A DNA stretch of 64,000 nucleotides, taken from positions 163,705 through 227,704 of the forward strand of contig JAEXCH010000002.1 in the NCBI GenBank assembly GCA_023402275.1. The letters run 5' to 3'. The translations under genes were made by a program, and so were the position numbers. The stretch comes from Methanobacteriota archaeon. GTDB taxonomy: Archaea; Thermoplasmatota; Thermoplasmata; Methanomassiliicoccales; Methanomethylophilaceae. The notes beneath the pieces were generated by a model. The model had not been told where the DNA came from and ran no database searches. It saw nothing but the letters and a program-made list of their open reading frames with translations. Below are positions 1 through 8,499 of this stretch, one piece after another; positions within the stretch are counted from its first letter, which is position 1; each line of letters starts with the position of its first letter.

Positions 1-1491
1 GAGCCGTACCTCTCCGGTACGGAATGTCAGCAATGCTACCTTATCCCTCTGGACATAACTATCCATCAGCATTGCCTTTACTCCATTCTTGATATCCTGC
101 ATCATCCCGCTTGTTACAAGGGAACCGCTCACATCAACGGCAAAAAGGAATGAACATGAATCTTTCTTGACACGGATCTTATCCCGAATATCCTGAGCCT
201 CTATGGAGATGCTGAGGCCTTTGTTCTCACGCATTCTTTGATATGGTGCCGCCGCACGTATCGTGGCATCGAATGCGGGATCGGACGATCTTCCGTCGGG
301 TATCTTGAATCCGCGGTATCTTCCAGACCTCTTTCCCAAGGTTATGTTCTTCCTTCTTCCGCTTTTGCCTGCGATCTTATGAAGGCGGACGGCCTCGACA
401 GCATCCATATCCTCCAACCTCTCCCTCACGGAATCTGTTATGTCGCCTACAGTGCCCAGGCCTTCAGCTTCATCGGGGTCTTCCTCAACGATGTTTTCAG
501 GGTATTCCACCAATGCATCATCATCGACCTTTTCCTCTTCCTCTCCTGTATCGCATTCTTTTATGGAGATGTGCTTGATCTCGGGTTCGGGTTCATTCTG
601 CTGTATCTGGAGAGGGCCCCTCTCTTTTTCGATATCCTTCCTTCTGTGCAGAAGGCATAGTATTGCGGATGCCTTGATGTCCTCATCAGACACTGATTCT
701 CTGTCATCCATTGCGGCAAGTATCTTCGAGACCCTTGCCATGGATATATCCGCCCTGTGACCTTTGACATTTAGATCTATGCATACTCTGGATATCGTCG
801 ATATATCCCTTTGTGAAAGGCGGACATTCCTCAACTTAGATCTAGCAGAGGATATCCTTTTTACTACATTCTCATCCTCTTTGGAATATTTTTCAATGAA
901 CCCGTCCGGATCCATATCATACTCAAGATTAGAGAATATCACATCGTATCTGTCCTCTTGATCCTCCGCAGAATATGTTTGGACGCATATGTCGAACTTA
1001 TCGGCGATATGATCTGGTATCGTTTGTTCCACAGGGTCCATCGTTGCTATGACGGTGGTCCTGCATTCGTATTCTGTGGAGATGCCTTCCCTTTCAACGA
1101 TCACCTTCCCGGATTCCACGCACTCCATTATGGAGTTCAGTGTCCTGGAATCGAATAGATTGATGTTATCGATATACAGTATGTTACCGTCTGCCCTCTG
1201 AAGAAGACCATCCTTTACTGATGATCTCCCATACCGTATGGCCTCCTCGATGTCCATACCGCCGAACAATTGCTCATCTGTCACATTCTGAGGGATATTG
1301 ACTATATCCTTGTCGGGAAGCATATTTATGAATGATCTGACAAGGACACTCTTGGCCGTTCCGGTCGGACCCTTTATCAGAACCCCTACGAGATCGTCGT
1401 CTATCGCTGCACATTCCAACGCCTTCTTCACATCCTCCATTCCAACTACGGCAGAGAACGGAAAACAACGTTTCAGAAGTCTTGCAGACAT
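1..1491 (-). CDS. ChlD/BchD-like chelatase subunit (AAA+ and VWA domains), 3' end outside window
   Basis: The reading frame is open from an ATG at 1491 to the left edge (497 codons, no stop), so the C-terminus is missing. The N-terminus is an AAA+ module with a Walker A (IKGPTGTAKS, about residues 38-47). An acidic linker (EEEEEKVDDD region) follows, and near the edge a von Willebrand A domain with an intact MIDAS motif (DVSGS). This order, AAA+ then acidic linker then VWA, is that of the D subunit of Mg/Co-chelatases, which works with an I-subunit ATPase to drive metal insertion into a tetrapyrrole by a large H/CobN subunit. The start lies 19 bases inside the end of the upstream ChlI-like gene, so the two are translationally coupled. 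The substrate (cobalt or magnesium-type chelation, or another MoxR/VWA role) cannot be decided here. Confidence 0.85.
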   Translation of the reverse strand, partial: MSARLLKRCFPFSAVVGMEDVKKALECAAIDDDLVGVLIKGPTGTAKSVLVRSFINMLPDKDIVNIPQNVTDEQLFGGMDIEEAIRYGRSSVKDGLLQRADGNILYIDNINLFDSRTLNSIMECVESGKVIVEREGISTEYECRTTVIATMDPVEQTIPDHIADKFDICVQTYSAEDQEDRYDVIFSNLEYDMDPDGFIEKYSKEDENVVKRISSARSKLRNVRLSQRDISTISRVCIDLNVKGHRADISMARVSKILAAMDDRESVSDEDIKASAILCLLHRRKDIEKERGPLQIQQNEPEPEIKHISIKECDTGEEEEKVDDDALVEYPENIVEEDPDEAEGLGTVGDITDSVRERLEDMDAVEAVRLHKIAGKSGRRKNITLGKRSGRYRGFKIPDGRSSDPAFDATIRAAAPYQRMRENKGLSISIEAQDIRDKIRVKKDSCSFLFAVDVSGSLVTSGMMQDIKNGVKAMLMDSYVQRDKVALLTFRTGEVRL

Positions 1492-2531
1492 ATCCTTAGT
1501 TCTCCCACATCGAACTTGGATTCCTCGAAGGGTTTTCTCTTTATGCGGTGTGCGAGTACCATCGGGGCGACCGTGGCTATATCCTCTTTATCGGCCTTCT
1601 CCCTTCCTTCATAAGCGGCATTGGCCCTTGCTGCCCTTACCATGGTGATGTCCGCTCTGTGCCCCTCCATATCAAAATGCATAGCAACATGTGAGGCCAG
1701 TGATATCAGTTCCTTATCGGCCGATGTGTTCAAAAGACTCTTTCTGGCCGCCACTATCCTATCCTTTATCTCTTGGGTATCGGCTGCATATTGTTCTGTG
1801 AATCCCTTTGGATCGGCATCGAACATCAATCTTCTTTCTACGATCTCCGTCCTGGCAGGAAGGTTCCTCTCCCCACGTATCTCAACACAAAGTCCGAATC
1901 TGTCCAACAGCTGAGGCCTTAGGTCCCCTTCCTCAGGATTCATCGATCCGACCAAAATGAATTTAGAGGGATGTTCAAATGATATTCCCTCCCTTTCAAC
2001 ATAATTAACGCCCATCGCGGCCGCATCCAGCAACAGGTCCACCATATGATCCTCAAGAAGGTTGACCTCATCCACATAGAGAAGATTCCCGTTCGCCTGT
2101 GCCAGCACCCCGGGTTCGAATTTCTTCTTACCTGTCTGAAGAACATGTTCGATGTCCAATGTCCCGGCTATCCTGTCCTCAGTAGCGCTTAGAGGTAGCT
2201 CTACCACCCTCATCGGCGATCTTTCGCATTCCATCTTTACTCCGGAATCTATCAGCTCCGAGCAACTCGGACATAACCCCTTGCTCTGTCCGGGATCGCA
2301 GTGATAGATGCATCCTTTGACATGCTCGACCTCAGGAAGGACCTGGGCCAATGATCGGACGGTAGTGGATTTTGCGGTACCTTTCTCCCCTTTTATCAAT
2401 ACGCCGCCTATACCGGGATCGACCACATTAAGCAACAAAGCGGCCTTCATCTGTTCCTGACCTACTATAGCGGCGAATGGGAATAACAGTTGTTTTTCTT
2501 TGGACATTGCAGGCATGTATGGACTTTGCAT
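1473..2531 (-). CDS. ChlI/BchI-like magnesium/cobalt chelatase ATPase
   Basis: 352-residue AAA+ ATPase of the chelatase I-subunit family. Walker A is GEKGTAKST (about residues 48-56), Walker B-like LLYVDEVNLL (about 149-158), with a sensor region near SMNPEEG. A Cys cluster (CIYHCDP...LCPSCSEL, about residues 74-92) is common in archaeal and cyanobacterial I subunits. The I subunit forms a hexameric ring with the D subunit encoded directly downstream and powers metal insertion into a tetrapyrrole. An in-frame ATG at 2507 is an alternative start; 2531 is preferred because an A/T-rich TATA-like stretch lies near 2556-2563. In a methanogen a corrinoid or related tetrapyrrole pathway is the likely user, in line with cbiK at 8.5 kb, but the large chelatase subunit is not in this window. 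Confidence 0.88.
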   Translation of the reverse strand: MQSPYMPAMSKEKQLLFPFAAIVGQEQMKAALLLNVVDPGIGGVLIKGEKGTAKSTTVRSLAQVLPEVEHVKGCIYHCDPGQSKGLCPSCSELIDSGVKMECERSPMRVVELPLSATEDRIAGTLDIEHVLQTGKKKFEPGVLAQANGNLLYVDEVNLLEDHMVDLLLDAAAMGVNYVEREGISFEHPSKFILVGSMNPEEGDLRPQLLDRFGLCVEIRGERNLPARTEIVERRLMFDADPKGFTEQYAADTQEIKDRIVAARKSLLNTSADKELISLASHVAMHFDMEGHRADITMVRAARANAAYEGREKADKEDIATVAPMVLAHRIKRKPFEESKFDVGELRICLQDF

Positions 2532-2616
2532 GTTAATTAATCCTCTGAGATACAGTTTTATTTCAGAAAATACAGGAACGATATGACATTTAGTACGAAA
2601 AAAGGATAATCACGAA

Positions 2617-3039
2617 GTGGATAATACAGAATTGATAATTCAGAGGTGGGTGCAAATGTCAGCAGAAACGATAGAACTGGGCAGGAAAGCAATTGAGAAA
2701 CTGGATGAGTTACTAGTTGTTCTCAACGAAGCAAAGAGAAAGGGAGTCTTCGATATTTTTGCAGATAATGCGATATTCACTTGGAGTAAACGCAAAGAGA
2801 TCAGAAAGGGAGACGCACTCGCCAAAGAAGCAAAGATAGCAATAGAGGATTTCAAAAGAGCCTTGGATGCCGAGCACATCGATCTTAGAACGGAGGACCT
2901 ATTCGATGATACCATGGCAATAGATTATTTTCTTGGAGCTATCGGAAGCTGGAGTGTACAAAGGATGATCAATGCCAACATCAAAGAGGCAGAGAGGACA
3001 AGATCTGCCATATTGCATCTTATCAATAACTTGAATTAA
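2617..3039 (+). CDS. Hypothetical helical protein
   Basis: A 140-residue protein from GTG 2617, or 127 residues from ATG 2656. The ATG has the better Shine-Dalgarno (GAGGTG at 2643-2648), so 2656 may be the true start. The sequence is charged and almost entirely predicted helical, with no membrane segment or recognised motif. A short stretch near the C-terminus (FDDTMAIDYF) resembles FEDTMAIDRF in the small protein at 53159-53434; this is the only link I see to another gene. It stands alone between the chelatase genes and a gene-poor stretch and begins the AT-rich accessory region. Function unknown. Confidence 0.7.
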   Translation: MDNTELIIQRWVQMSAETIELGRKAIEKLDELLVVLNEAKRKGVFDIFADNAIFTWSKRKEIRKGDALAKEAKIAIEDFKRALDAEHIDLRTEDLFDDTMAIDYFLGAIGSWSVQRMINANIKEAERTRSAILHLINNLN

Positions 3040-3063
3040 AACTGATTGATCTGAAAATCAGTT
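3040..3063 (+). terminator. Hairpin after the 2617 gene
   Basis: A perfect 8-bp inverted repeat (AACTGATT, 8-base loop, AATCAGTT) overlaps the stop codon of the gene ending at 3039. There is no T-run behind it, so it is only a weak terminator candidate. Confidence 0.3.
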
Positions 3064-3380
3064 GAAGACAAGAAAAACAATAATGGACTAATATTGATAA
3101 TTTATTATTATCCTTCATTAGAAACCGAGACATAGGATAACAAATGACTCACTCGAAAGCAGATGCAATAAAATCATCATTCACTTTTAAAAAGTGGAAT
3201 CGCGTCAAATCTCCACATTAACGGCAACCTCCTTGGATTGATCGGTATATGCGTTTGATCTCTTTCATTGCCGGCGTGATGCACATCTTATGCACGGCAT
3301 ATCAACGTTTATGTTCTTGCATAACTTCTACAAAGACCATTGTTACAGTTCTGACGTATGTGGCTACTGGCGGTGTTTGA
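3064..3380. other. Gene-poor stretch
   Basis: No convincing coding sequence. The plus strand carries a 43-codon open frame (about 3249-3380, beginning MRLISFIAG) that ends directly against the start of the next small ORF, and the minus strand shows short frames interrupted by stops. I read it as decayed accessory DNA; nothing in it could be assigned to a family. Confidence 0.4.
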
Positions 3381-3545
3381 ATGAAAAAGAGTGATCAGTT
3401 TGATTCTGAATTAAGAGTGAGTAACTCCGAATCTTGTTCTATCTCACAAGTACTATTCAGTTGCTTCCGGAATGAGGCACAAAAAGCGACCAACAAACTA
3501 GGGATGATTACCAAACTCCTTAAGAATATTGCAGAGAATATTTAA
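3381..3545 (+). CDS. Possible small ORF, 54 residues
   Basis: ATG at 3381 to TAA at 3543-3545. A weak GGTG lies five bases upstream. The peptide is polar at the N-terminus and ends in a basic amphipathic helix (KLLKNIAENI). It sits in otherwise degenerate DNA next to the Sel1-repeat gene on the other strand. It may be the tail of a decayed gene or a real small protein. No family recognised. Confidence 0.3.
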   Translation: MKKSDQFDSELRVSNSESCSISQVLFSCFRNEAQKATNKLGMITKLLKNIAENI

Positions 3546-3557
3546 ATTAATATTATT

Positions 3558-4352
3558 TTAATCTCTAAAGAAATCTATCTTCTCCCTTGCATCTAAATTT
3601 CCACTGTCCACGGCTTTTACATACCATTTCATTGATTCTTTGTAGTCAATTTCGACTCCTATTCCTTCCCAATACATATCACCCATTGCTATTTGTGCAT
3701 CACTGTTACCATGATTCGCAGACTTCTTGAACCAATTCATTGCTTCCTCATAATCTTGTGGGATTCCCTCTCCGAGGTAGTACATCGCCCCCACACCACT
3801 CATAGCCTCAGCATTACCGAGATTCGCAGACTTCTTGAACCAATTCATTGCTCTCTCATAATCTTCGAAGTCACTTCCTCCACCGTAATATATTGAACCT
3901 ATGTTTTTCATTGCCTCAGCATTACCAAGATCTGCGGACTTCTTGAACCAATTCATTGCTTCGCGGTAATCTTTTGGTATATTTTCACCAATCATATACG
4001 ACTGTCCAATCTTCAATTGAGATTCTGGATCGCCCTGTCTGGCTCTCTTATATGTATTTTTAAAAATTTCTAGTGCATCTTCGTTATTAAAATCACAAGG
4101 CGGAGAGGCAGTCATTATATTTTTTCCTAGATCGGTTCCGCTGGGATCGACTACTACATTACTAATTTTTTTATCGATCTCTTTTATCTGTAACTTTACT
4201 TTCTCACTCACTTTATCGGTGTTAGTTTTCATGTGACCCTCTAGGGATTCAGATACTAGTTTGAGATTCTTACTGGACATGAAATAAAAAAATCCAGATA
4301 ATGCCAATCCTACTGCAGATATCAATATACCAAATAACACTATCCAATCCAT
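3558..4352 (-). CDS. Membrane-anchored Sel1-like repeat protein
   Basis: 264 residues from ATG 4352, chosen because GAGGT stands seven bases upstream; an ATG-less extension to 4436 lacks such a site. Residues about 4-23 form one transmembrane helix (IVLFGILISAVGLALSGFFY), followed by a charged coiled linker. From about residue 93 on there are about four to five Sel1-type (SLR) repeats of 36 residues, each with the pattern AMNWFKKSAxxGNAEA and a GxxYYxG turn. Sel1 repeats are TPR-like solenoids that mediate protein contacts. Three repeats are nearly identical at DNA level: a 24-base segment recurs at 3721, 3829 and 3937, exactly 108 bases apart. The gene is AT-rich and stands alone. Its partner is unknown. 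Confidence 0.85.
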   Translation of the reverse strand: MDWIVLFGILISAVGLALSGFFYFMSSKNLKLVSESLEGHMKTNTDKVSEKVKLQIKEIDKKISNVVVDPSGTDLGKNIMTASPPCDFNNEDALEIFKNTYKRARQGDPESQLKIGQSYMIGENIPKDYREAMNWFKKSADLGNAEAMKNIGSIYYGGGSDFEDYERAMNWFKKSANLGNAEAMSGVGAMYYLGEGIPQDYEEAMNWFKKSANHGNSDAQIAMGDMYWEGIGVEIDYKESMKWYVKAVDSGNLDAREKIDFFRD

Positions 4353-4562
4353 GTCCAATACCTCATTTTGAGACACATATGAAAATTTGAAATATTTATT
4401 TCTAACACAACAATTGAGGTCGCGATTTTTCACCATATGTGTATAGGTGAAGAACGAAAATTAAATACATCATCAGCAAATGGGCTATTCAATATTTGAT
4501 CCATGTTGGATATACCTATGTATGCAGACCCAATAGATCAAATTAACTGACATGCCACACTA

Positions 4563-4631
4563 ATTTAGATTATTGGGGAATCCTAAATGCATGTTGTATT
4601 CATCTAAACATGGATTAACCAAAACGTAACG
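4563..4631. repeat. Imperfect direct repeat, copy 1
   Basis: Pairs with 4795-4866. Both begin near TTTAGATTATT, share GCATGTTG, and end in ATGGATTAACC followed by CAAA(A)CGTAA. The copies are about 235 bases apart. The origin is unknown; a duplicated recombination site or a decayed element end are both possible. Confidence 0.55.
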
Positions 4632-4661
4632 TGTACCCTTCATGCTTAATTCCTGATTTCA

Positions 4662-4846
4662 TTAATTGCAGGCGTTATGAACATTATCGCGTAGGTTGTC
4701 GCCGAAGAACTCGTGATCCGATAGCCCGTAGGCCTTTGACTTTTCCTCTGTCTTGGCAACTACGGTAAATCCATCTATCCAATTGGCAACATTATTTAGA
4801 TTATTATTGTTTTTGAATATATTGCATGTTGCTTTCCTTCGTACAA
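4662..4846 (-). pseudogene. Short decayed coding remnant
   Basis: A stop-bounded minus-strand frame of about 61 codons with no start codon near its head. Its last part has the look of real protein (WIDGFTVVAKTEEKSKAYGL, then DHEFFGDNLRDN). It overlaps the second copy of the direct repeat. I do not recognise the family; it is most simply the 3' end of a lost gene. Confidence 0.35.
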
Positions 4847-4866
4847 TGGATTAACCAAACGTAAAT
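4795..4866. repeat. Imperfect direct repeat, copy 2
   Basis: Partner of 4563-4631; the best conserved part is ATGGATTAACCAAACGTAA at 4846-4864, against the copy at 4610-4630 with one extra A. Confidence 0.55.
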
Positions 4867-5079
4867 GCACCAATGCGTCTAAATCAAAACTCAAAAGAAT
4901 GATAATAAAGTTAACGAGCACAATATAACTAATGATGCAGAGACGATCTTGAAGAACCAAAGAGAAATGAGAGCGTACAAACAGCGTATGATGGCTCAGG
5001 GACTAAATCCATATTGAGAGTTGAAGTACACTTCATTTTCTACTGGCTGGATGTGATTGAATAACAAAGGTGAATTAGA

Positions 5080-6348
5080 ATGGATAGGCTGAAAGAAACA
5101 TATGAGAACATAATGGATATTGCCATCCCCTATATTGAAAATAAGAACGCCGAAAAATACATAAATTCACGAGAATTTGAACTTTCCATTCTGGATAGGG
5201 TTGTATATGGCAAGCCTTTATTGTCTGAAGGAAAAGAAAAGGAATTCTATGAATTACTTGATTTTGAAAAAGCAGAGATAGGACAATATAAAGATAAAAG
5301 AAAAGTTGAGGCAATTATCATATTCCTAACAGAAGAAGGTAAAGACTTCAAAAGGTATCTAATCGAAAACGAAGAGAATACTAGATTATTTGTAACTTTA
5401 TTCATACTCATCTCATATCTGCGAAGGAATTGGGCTTATGAGCATGCATATAATCTATGCCACGTCCTTGATTCAGATAATTTTGAATCATTTGAGATAC
5501 GTGAAATGCTTATTGTAACTAATTGGTTTAACTACAGAATTGCTTACGATTTAGAGGATTGGAAAGTGGGTACAATAAAAGTAATTGAAAGGGCACTGGG
5601 CATTACTTCTGACCAGATTTCGTGTGGAGACGTTAAAGGAAAATGTAAAGATTGCACGATAAATAATAATATAGCTGCTCAAAACACACTTACCGAATTG
5701 ATTTGTGTTCTAATCGAAAAAAACATGTTTCCAAAAGAGTATAATAAACCCGAACATGTCATGGCCGCATTTCAGTGTCTTAATCGGTTGAGATCTTCAA
5801 AAGACTTTAGATATTCAACATTTAGGGCTAACATGGGCAGGATCTATATTATAATGTCCAAATTGGAAAATGATGTTGCTAAACAGCAGGAATATCGAAA
5901 TGAAGCGAGAGCATTTCTAGAATTTGCTATTGCAAAGGATTCCCCTTCAGTAAATAAAAATGCAAGGGCCATCAACTGGAAAAGTTACATTATGCAGATA
6001 GATATGGATGATGCACTAGACAACATGAAAAATGAATACCAGAATGCAATAGAGAACAGTAACAAAGATAGTTTAAGCCGCATACTCTTAATAACAACAT
6101 TTTTGACGGGATTTTTCGCCCTTATTATCTATAACTTTAATGCGGGTACTAATTCTCCCTCATCCATATTATTAGTTCTGGGCAGTTTGATATTCGCGCT
6201 AACCATATTCAAAATAACGATAATGCAGACCCCAGAATCAAAGGGACATACAAAGATGGACCTCGTAATCATCATAATCAGTTTTTCATTCATTGTAATT
6301 GGTCTATTTTGTCCGGCAATAATTTATCAAATTACTGGCCAGATATGA
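5080..6348 (+). CDS. Unknown protein with C-terminal membrane domain
   Basis: 422 residues; AGGTGA lies just upstream of the ATG. The first ~320 residues are predicted soluble and mostly helical, with a region of paired helices that could be TPR-like (about residues 120-310). A small Cys cluster (CGDVKGKCKDC, about 188-198) could bind a metal. The C-terminus has three transmembrane helices (about 335-353, 362-380, 394-415). The N-terminal part therefore probably faces the cytoplasm as a membrane-attached helical domain. The gene is AT-rich and is followed after five bases by another small membrane protein, suggesting a two-gene unit. No family recognised; accessory location suggests transfer. 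Confidence 0.75.
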   Translation: MDRLKETYENIMDIAIPYIENKNAEKYINSREFELSILDRVVYGKPLLSEGKEKEFYELLDFEKAEIGQYKDKRKVEAIIIFLTEEGKDFKRYLIENEENTRLFVTLFILISYLRRNWAYEHAYNLCHVLDSDNFESFEIREMLIVTNWFNYRIAYDLEDWKVGTIKVIERALGITSDQISCGDVKGKCKDCTINNNIAAQNTLTELICVLIEKNMFPKEYNKPEHVMAAFQCLNRLRSSKDFRYSTFRANMGRIYIIMSKLENDVAKQQEYRNEARAFLEFAIAKDSPSVNKNARAINWKSYIMQIDMDDALDNMKNEYQNAIENSNKDSLSRILLITTFLTGFFALIIYNFNAGTNSPSSILLVLGSLIFALTIFKITIMQTPESKGHTKMDLVIIIISFSFIVIGLFCPAIIYQITGQI

Positions 6349-6352
6349 TAAA

Positions 6353-6646
6353 ATGAATAGAAATGACAAACCTTACCGAATCCCTGCAGAACCGGGAGCC
6401 CCAAGATACATGTACATAGCAGCAGGCATCATAATCATGATGTTTGCACTTATACTGTTTATGGTCATGCCCGACTTCAATGTTAAGGTCCTTGATCTTA
6501 TTGGGAAGTATATTCTGCCATTGGCTATCTTCGTTTGTGGTCTCGGAATAATATTTTACAAACCAGTTGGCCACATGGATCGATATTTCCTCGGAAAAGA
6601 TATGAAGTGCATTGACCAACGATCATCTATGCAATGGCGGTTGTAA
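6353..6646 (+). CDS. Small two-helix membrane protein, probably truncated
   Basis: 97 residues with two transmembrane helices (about 22-40 and 50-70). It starts five bases after the stop of the 422-residue membrane protein, so the two are likely cotranscribed. The last ten or so residues are probably foreign: the sequence runs directly into the decayed transposase, so the original C-terminus seems to have been replaced when the element inserted. No family recognised. Confidence 0.6.
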   Translation: MNRNDKPYRIPAEPGAPRYMYIAAGIIIMMFALILFMVMPDFNVKVLDLIGKYILPLAIFVCGLGIIFYKPVGHMDRYFLGKDMKCIDQRSSMQWRL

Positions 6647-7061
6647 GGAGTGTATCTTTGCGTTCGCTTATATACAGAACGAGTTGGTCAGAGGTAAGTT
6701 CAACATAGGGTGCGTGTTTGCTGATAAGGGCTATGATGCAGAATATGTGCATCTGGACCTCCATACACGGTTGAATGCCGAGGCATTCATACCGATTAGG
6801 AAATGGGAGCAGGCCAGGATAGAGACGTCCAGATTGAGGGCGAAAGGATTCAACAGAGGTCGAATGAAGTATTTCTTCGATCGGGAAAGATATGATCTCC
6901 ATTCTCTGATGGAGACTGTCAACTCGATGGTCAAACGTAAGATGGGGGATGTTGTGAACAGCAGAACTCCTCTGACATCTAACGTAGAAGTACTTTTCAG
7001 ATCGATAACTCACAACTTCAGAAGATTGTTCGAACTAAGGTCGGATCTATTGGGAGTATGA
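6630..7061 (+). pseudogene. Transposase remnant (DDE domain, C-terminal part)
   Basis: A frame open to TGA at 7059-7061 carries only the C-terminal third of an IS4/IS5-like DDE transposase: the second catalytic region (FADKGYDAEYVH), an arginine-rich strand, then DRERYDLHSLMETVNSMVKR, which contains the catalytic Glu of the DDE triad. The N-terminal half, including the first Asp, is missing, and no start or complete inverted repeats can be seen, so it cannot move by itself. Its left edge truncates the small membrane gene at 6353 and its right edge truncates the integrase on the other strand, so one insertion damaged two genes. Confidence 0.8.
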
Positions 7062-7708
7062 TTTCCTGAAAGCCCATATTCGGCCATATTCAGAAGTGCT
7101 ATCGCTCCATAAAGCGTATTAAATACTATTGTCTTATCTTTTTCGATATCTGAATACAGATTATATCTTGATCCTTTCCCCCATATCAGTATCTCACAGT
7201 TCTCCTTGTCGATATCCTTAGGAGATATTGAACACAGCTCAGATACTCTGACCCCGGTCATGAACAACAATTCCAGGATTATTACATTCCTTAGCGATGT
7301 ATTGTATCCAAAACTTCCTTCCTTCTCGGATCTCAACTTATCATATGCATATGATAGGATCTCCTCTATACCGTTGAGCGGTATGTGCTTAGGCAGGATC
7401 AGAGGCTCACGCATCCTTAGTCTGATCTTGGCAAAAGGCGATCTTTCGATCATATCCTCATACTCCAGATATGAGAAGAATGATCTCAAGCACGCCAGTT
7501 TCCTCTTGACGGTACTTGGTTTGTACATTCCATTTATGTGTTCTATGTAACTGAGGATCACTTCCCTCTCCACATATGAGGATTCATGGGAATATTCATA
7601 GAATTGCTTCATATCTATACTGTATGCATTTATTGTCTTTTGATCCAACCTTCTTTGGAATCTGCACTCATTTAGGAACTGTTCTATACACTCTGATAGG
7701 CCGAGCAT
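7010..7708 (-). pseudogene. Xer-type tyrosine recombinase, C-terminus lost
   Basis: From ATG 7708 the protein begins like XerA/XerC (LSECIEQFLNECRFQRRLDQ, the SAM-like N-terminal core-binding domain). It continues into the catalytic domain through the first active-site Arg (MTGVRVSELCSI) and the catalytic Lys region (IWGKGSRYNLY). It then stops matching: the His-x-x-Arg, His/Trp and Tyr nucleophile motifs are absent, and the last ~17 residues are antisense to the transposase remnant. It is therefore a catalytically dead remnant of an integrase or a XerA paralogue. An upstream TTG at 7786 would add 26 unrelated residues and is not favoured. Confidence 0.82.
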
Positions 7709-7830
7709 GAACAGGGTTATACGAAGCCAGCACAAACATGCAATGGTCGATTTGTCTGTTTCGGTATTTTCGGACACCTCTCCCAAATCCGTTTAAGTAC
7801 GAATACAGCGAGTATTGTCCTTGGTGGGAA

Positions 7831-8241
7831 GCCATGGAGATAGTGAACTGTATTGACAAAGTGGTCGGACTGTATATTTCAGATCCCGACTTTGATGAGT
7901 TCGGAGACATAGACTGGTGCGAGAACTGCAGGCATGAGACCTGTATATGCCCCAGGTATGTTGAGTCCCAAAGAGGAACGATACTCTGGATGCACGAGGA
8001 CATAGGAACGATGATGATCTCGATAGATGACAACATAAAGCCGTGGAAACTGATCGGACAGTGCTATCATGAGATATATCCAGAGACAGGAATGGATAAC
8101 GTGTATCAGATAACCGAATACATGACCGGGCCTCAGCACGGTTGTTTGTTCCAAGTAAAGAGGGTTGGAGATCGTCATACCTTGACCCCTAAGAACAGAA
8201 GACACGGATACGGATTCAGAAAGCCTAGGATAATGAATTAA
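7831..8241 (+). CDS. Hypothetical protein with Cys cluster
   Basis: 136 residues from ATG 7831; GGTGGG stands about seven bases upstream, and a TTTAAGTA box at about 7793 lies at promoter distance. The first part contains WCENCRHETCICP (residues about 30-42), a C-x2-C-x4-C-x-C cluster that probably binds zinc or another metal. The remainder is a mixed alpha/beta domain without recognised motif. An in-frame extension to 7738 overlaps the integrase on the other strand and lacks a ribosome site. Function unknown. Confidence 0.7.
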   Translation, partial: AMEIVNCIDKVVGLYISDPDFDEFGDIDWCENCRHETCICPRYVESQRGTILWMHEDIGTMMISIDDNIKPWKLIGQCYHEIYPETGMDNVYQITEYMTGPQHGCLFQVKRVGDRHTLTPKNRRHGYGFRKPRIMN

Positions 8242-8265
8242 TACCTTGGATATTGATATTGTCCC

Positions 8266-8448
8266 ATGGCTATCAAAGACGACGTTTTGAAAGCAATGAA
8301 GGACAATGGAAAACCTATGAGCGCAGGGGATGTTGTAAAGGCCCTTGGCGCTGACAAGAAGGAAGTTGATAAGGCTTTCAAGGAACTCAAAGCGGAAAGT
8401 GCGATAGTATCGCCGGTCCGTTGCAAATGGGAACCTGCTAATAAATAA
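8266..8448 (+). CDS. Small winged-helix protein
   Basis: 60 residues, the size and layout of a minimal winged helix-turn-helix: helix (DDVLKAMKDNG), turn (KPMSAGDVVKALG), recognition-type helix (DKKEVDKAFKELKAE) and a C-terminal beta-wing (SAIVSPVRCKW). Such mini-wHTH proteins occur widely in archaea, as DNA-binding or as cryptic adaptor proteins. The gene is followed by a strong intrinsic terminator and convergent to cbiK. The target is unknown. Confidence 0.75.
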   Translation: MAIKDDVLKAMKDNGKPMSAGDVVKALGADKKEVDKAFKELKAESAIVSPVRCKWEPANK

Positions 8449-8457
8449 TGAAGAAAA

Positions 8458-8492
8458 ATGATCGAACTTTTGCTCGATCATGTTTTTATTTT
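8458..8492. terminator. Hairpin terminator
   Basis: Perfect 8-bp stem (ATGATCGA / TCGATCAT, 8-base loop) followed on the plus strand by GTTTTTATTTT. It lies between the converging small wHTH gene and cbiK. Confidence 0.75.
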
Positions 8493-8499
8493 AATTTAA

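Larger units (their letters stand above)
4437..5079. other. Gene-poor AT-rich stretch with degenerate repeat
   Basis: About 640 bases without an intact gene. It contains the imperfect 70-base direct repeat listed separately and a short decayed reading frame on the minus strand at 4662-4846. The last 100 bases serve as upstream region of the gene at 5080. Confidence 0.5.

Noticed and set aside
7879..8481. 200-codon minus-strand frame
   Set aside because: It runs through two plus-strand genes with proper starts and through the terminator at 8458-8492.
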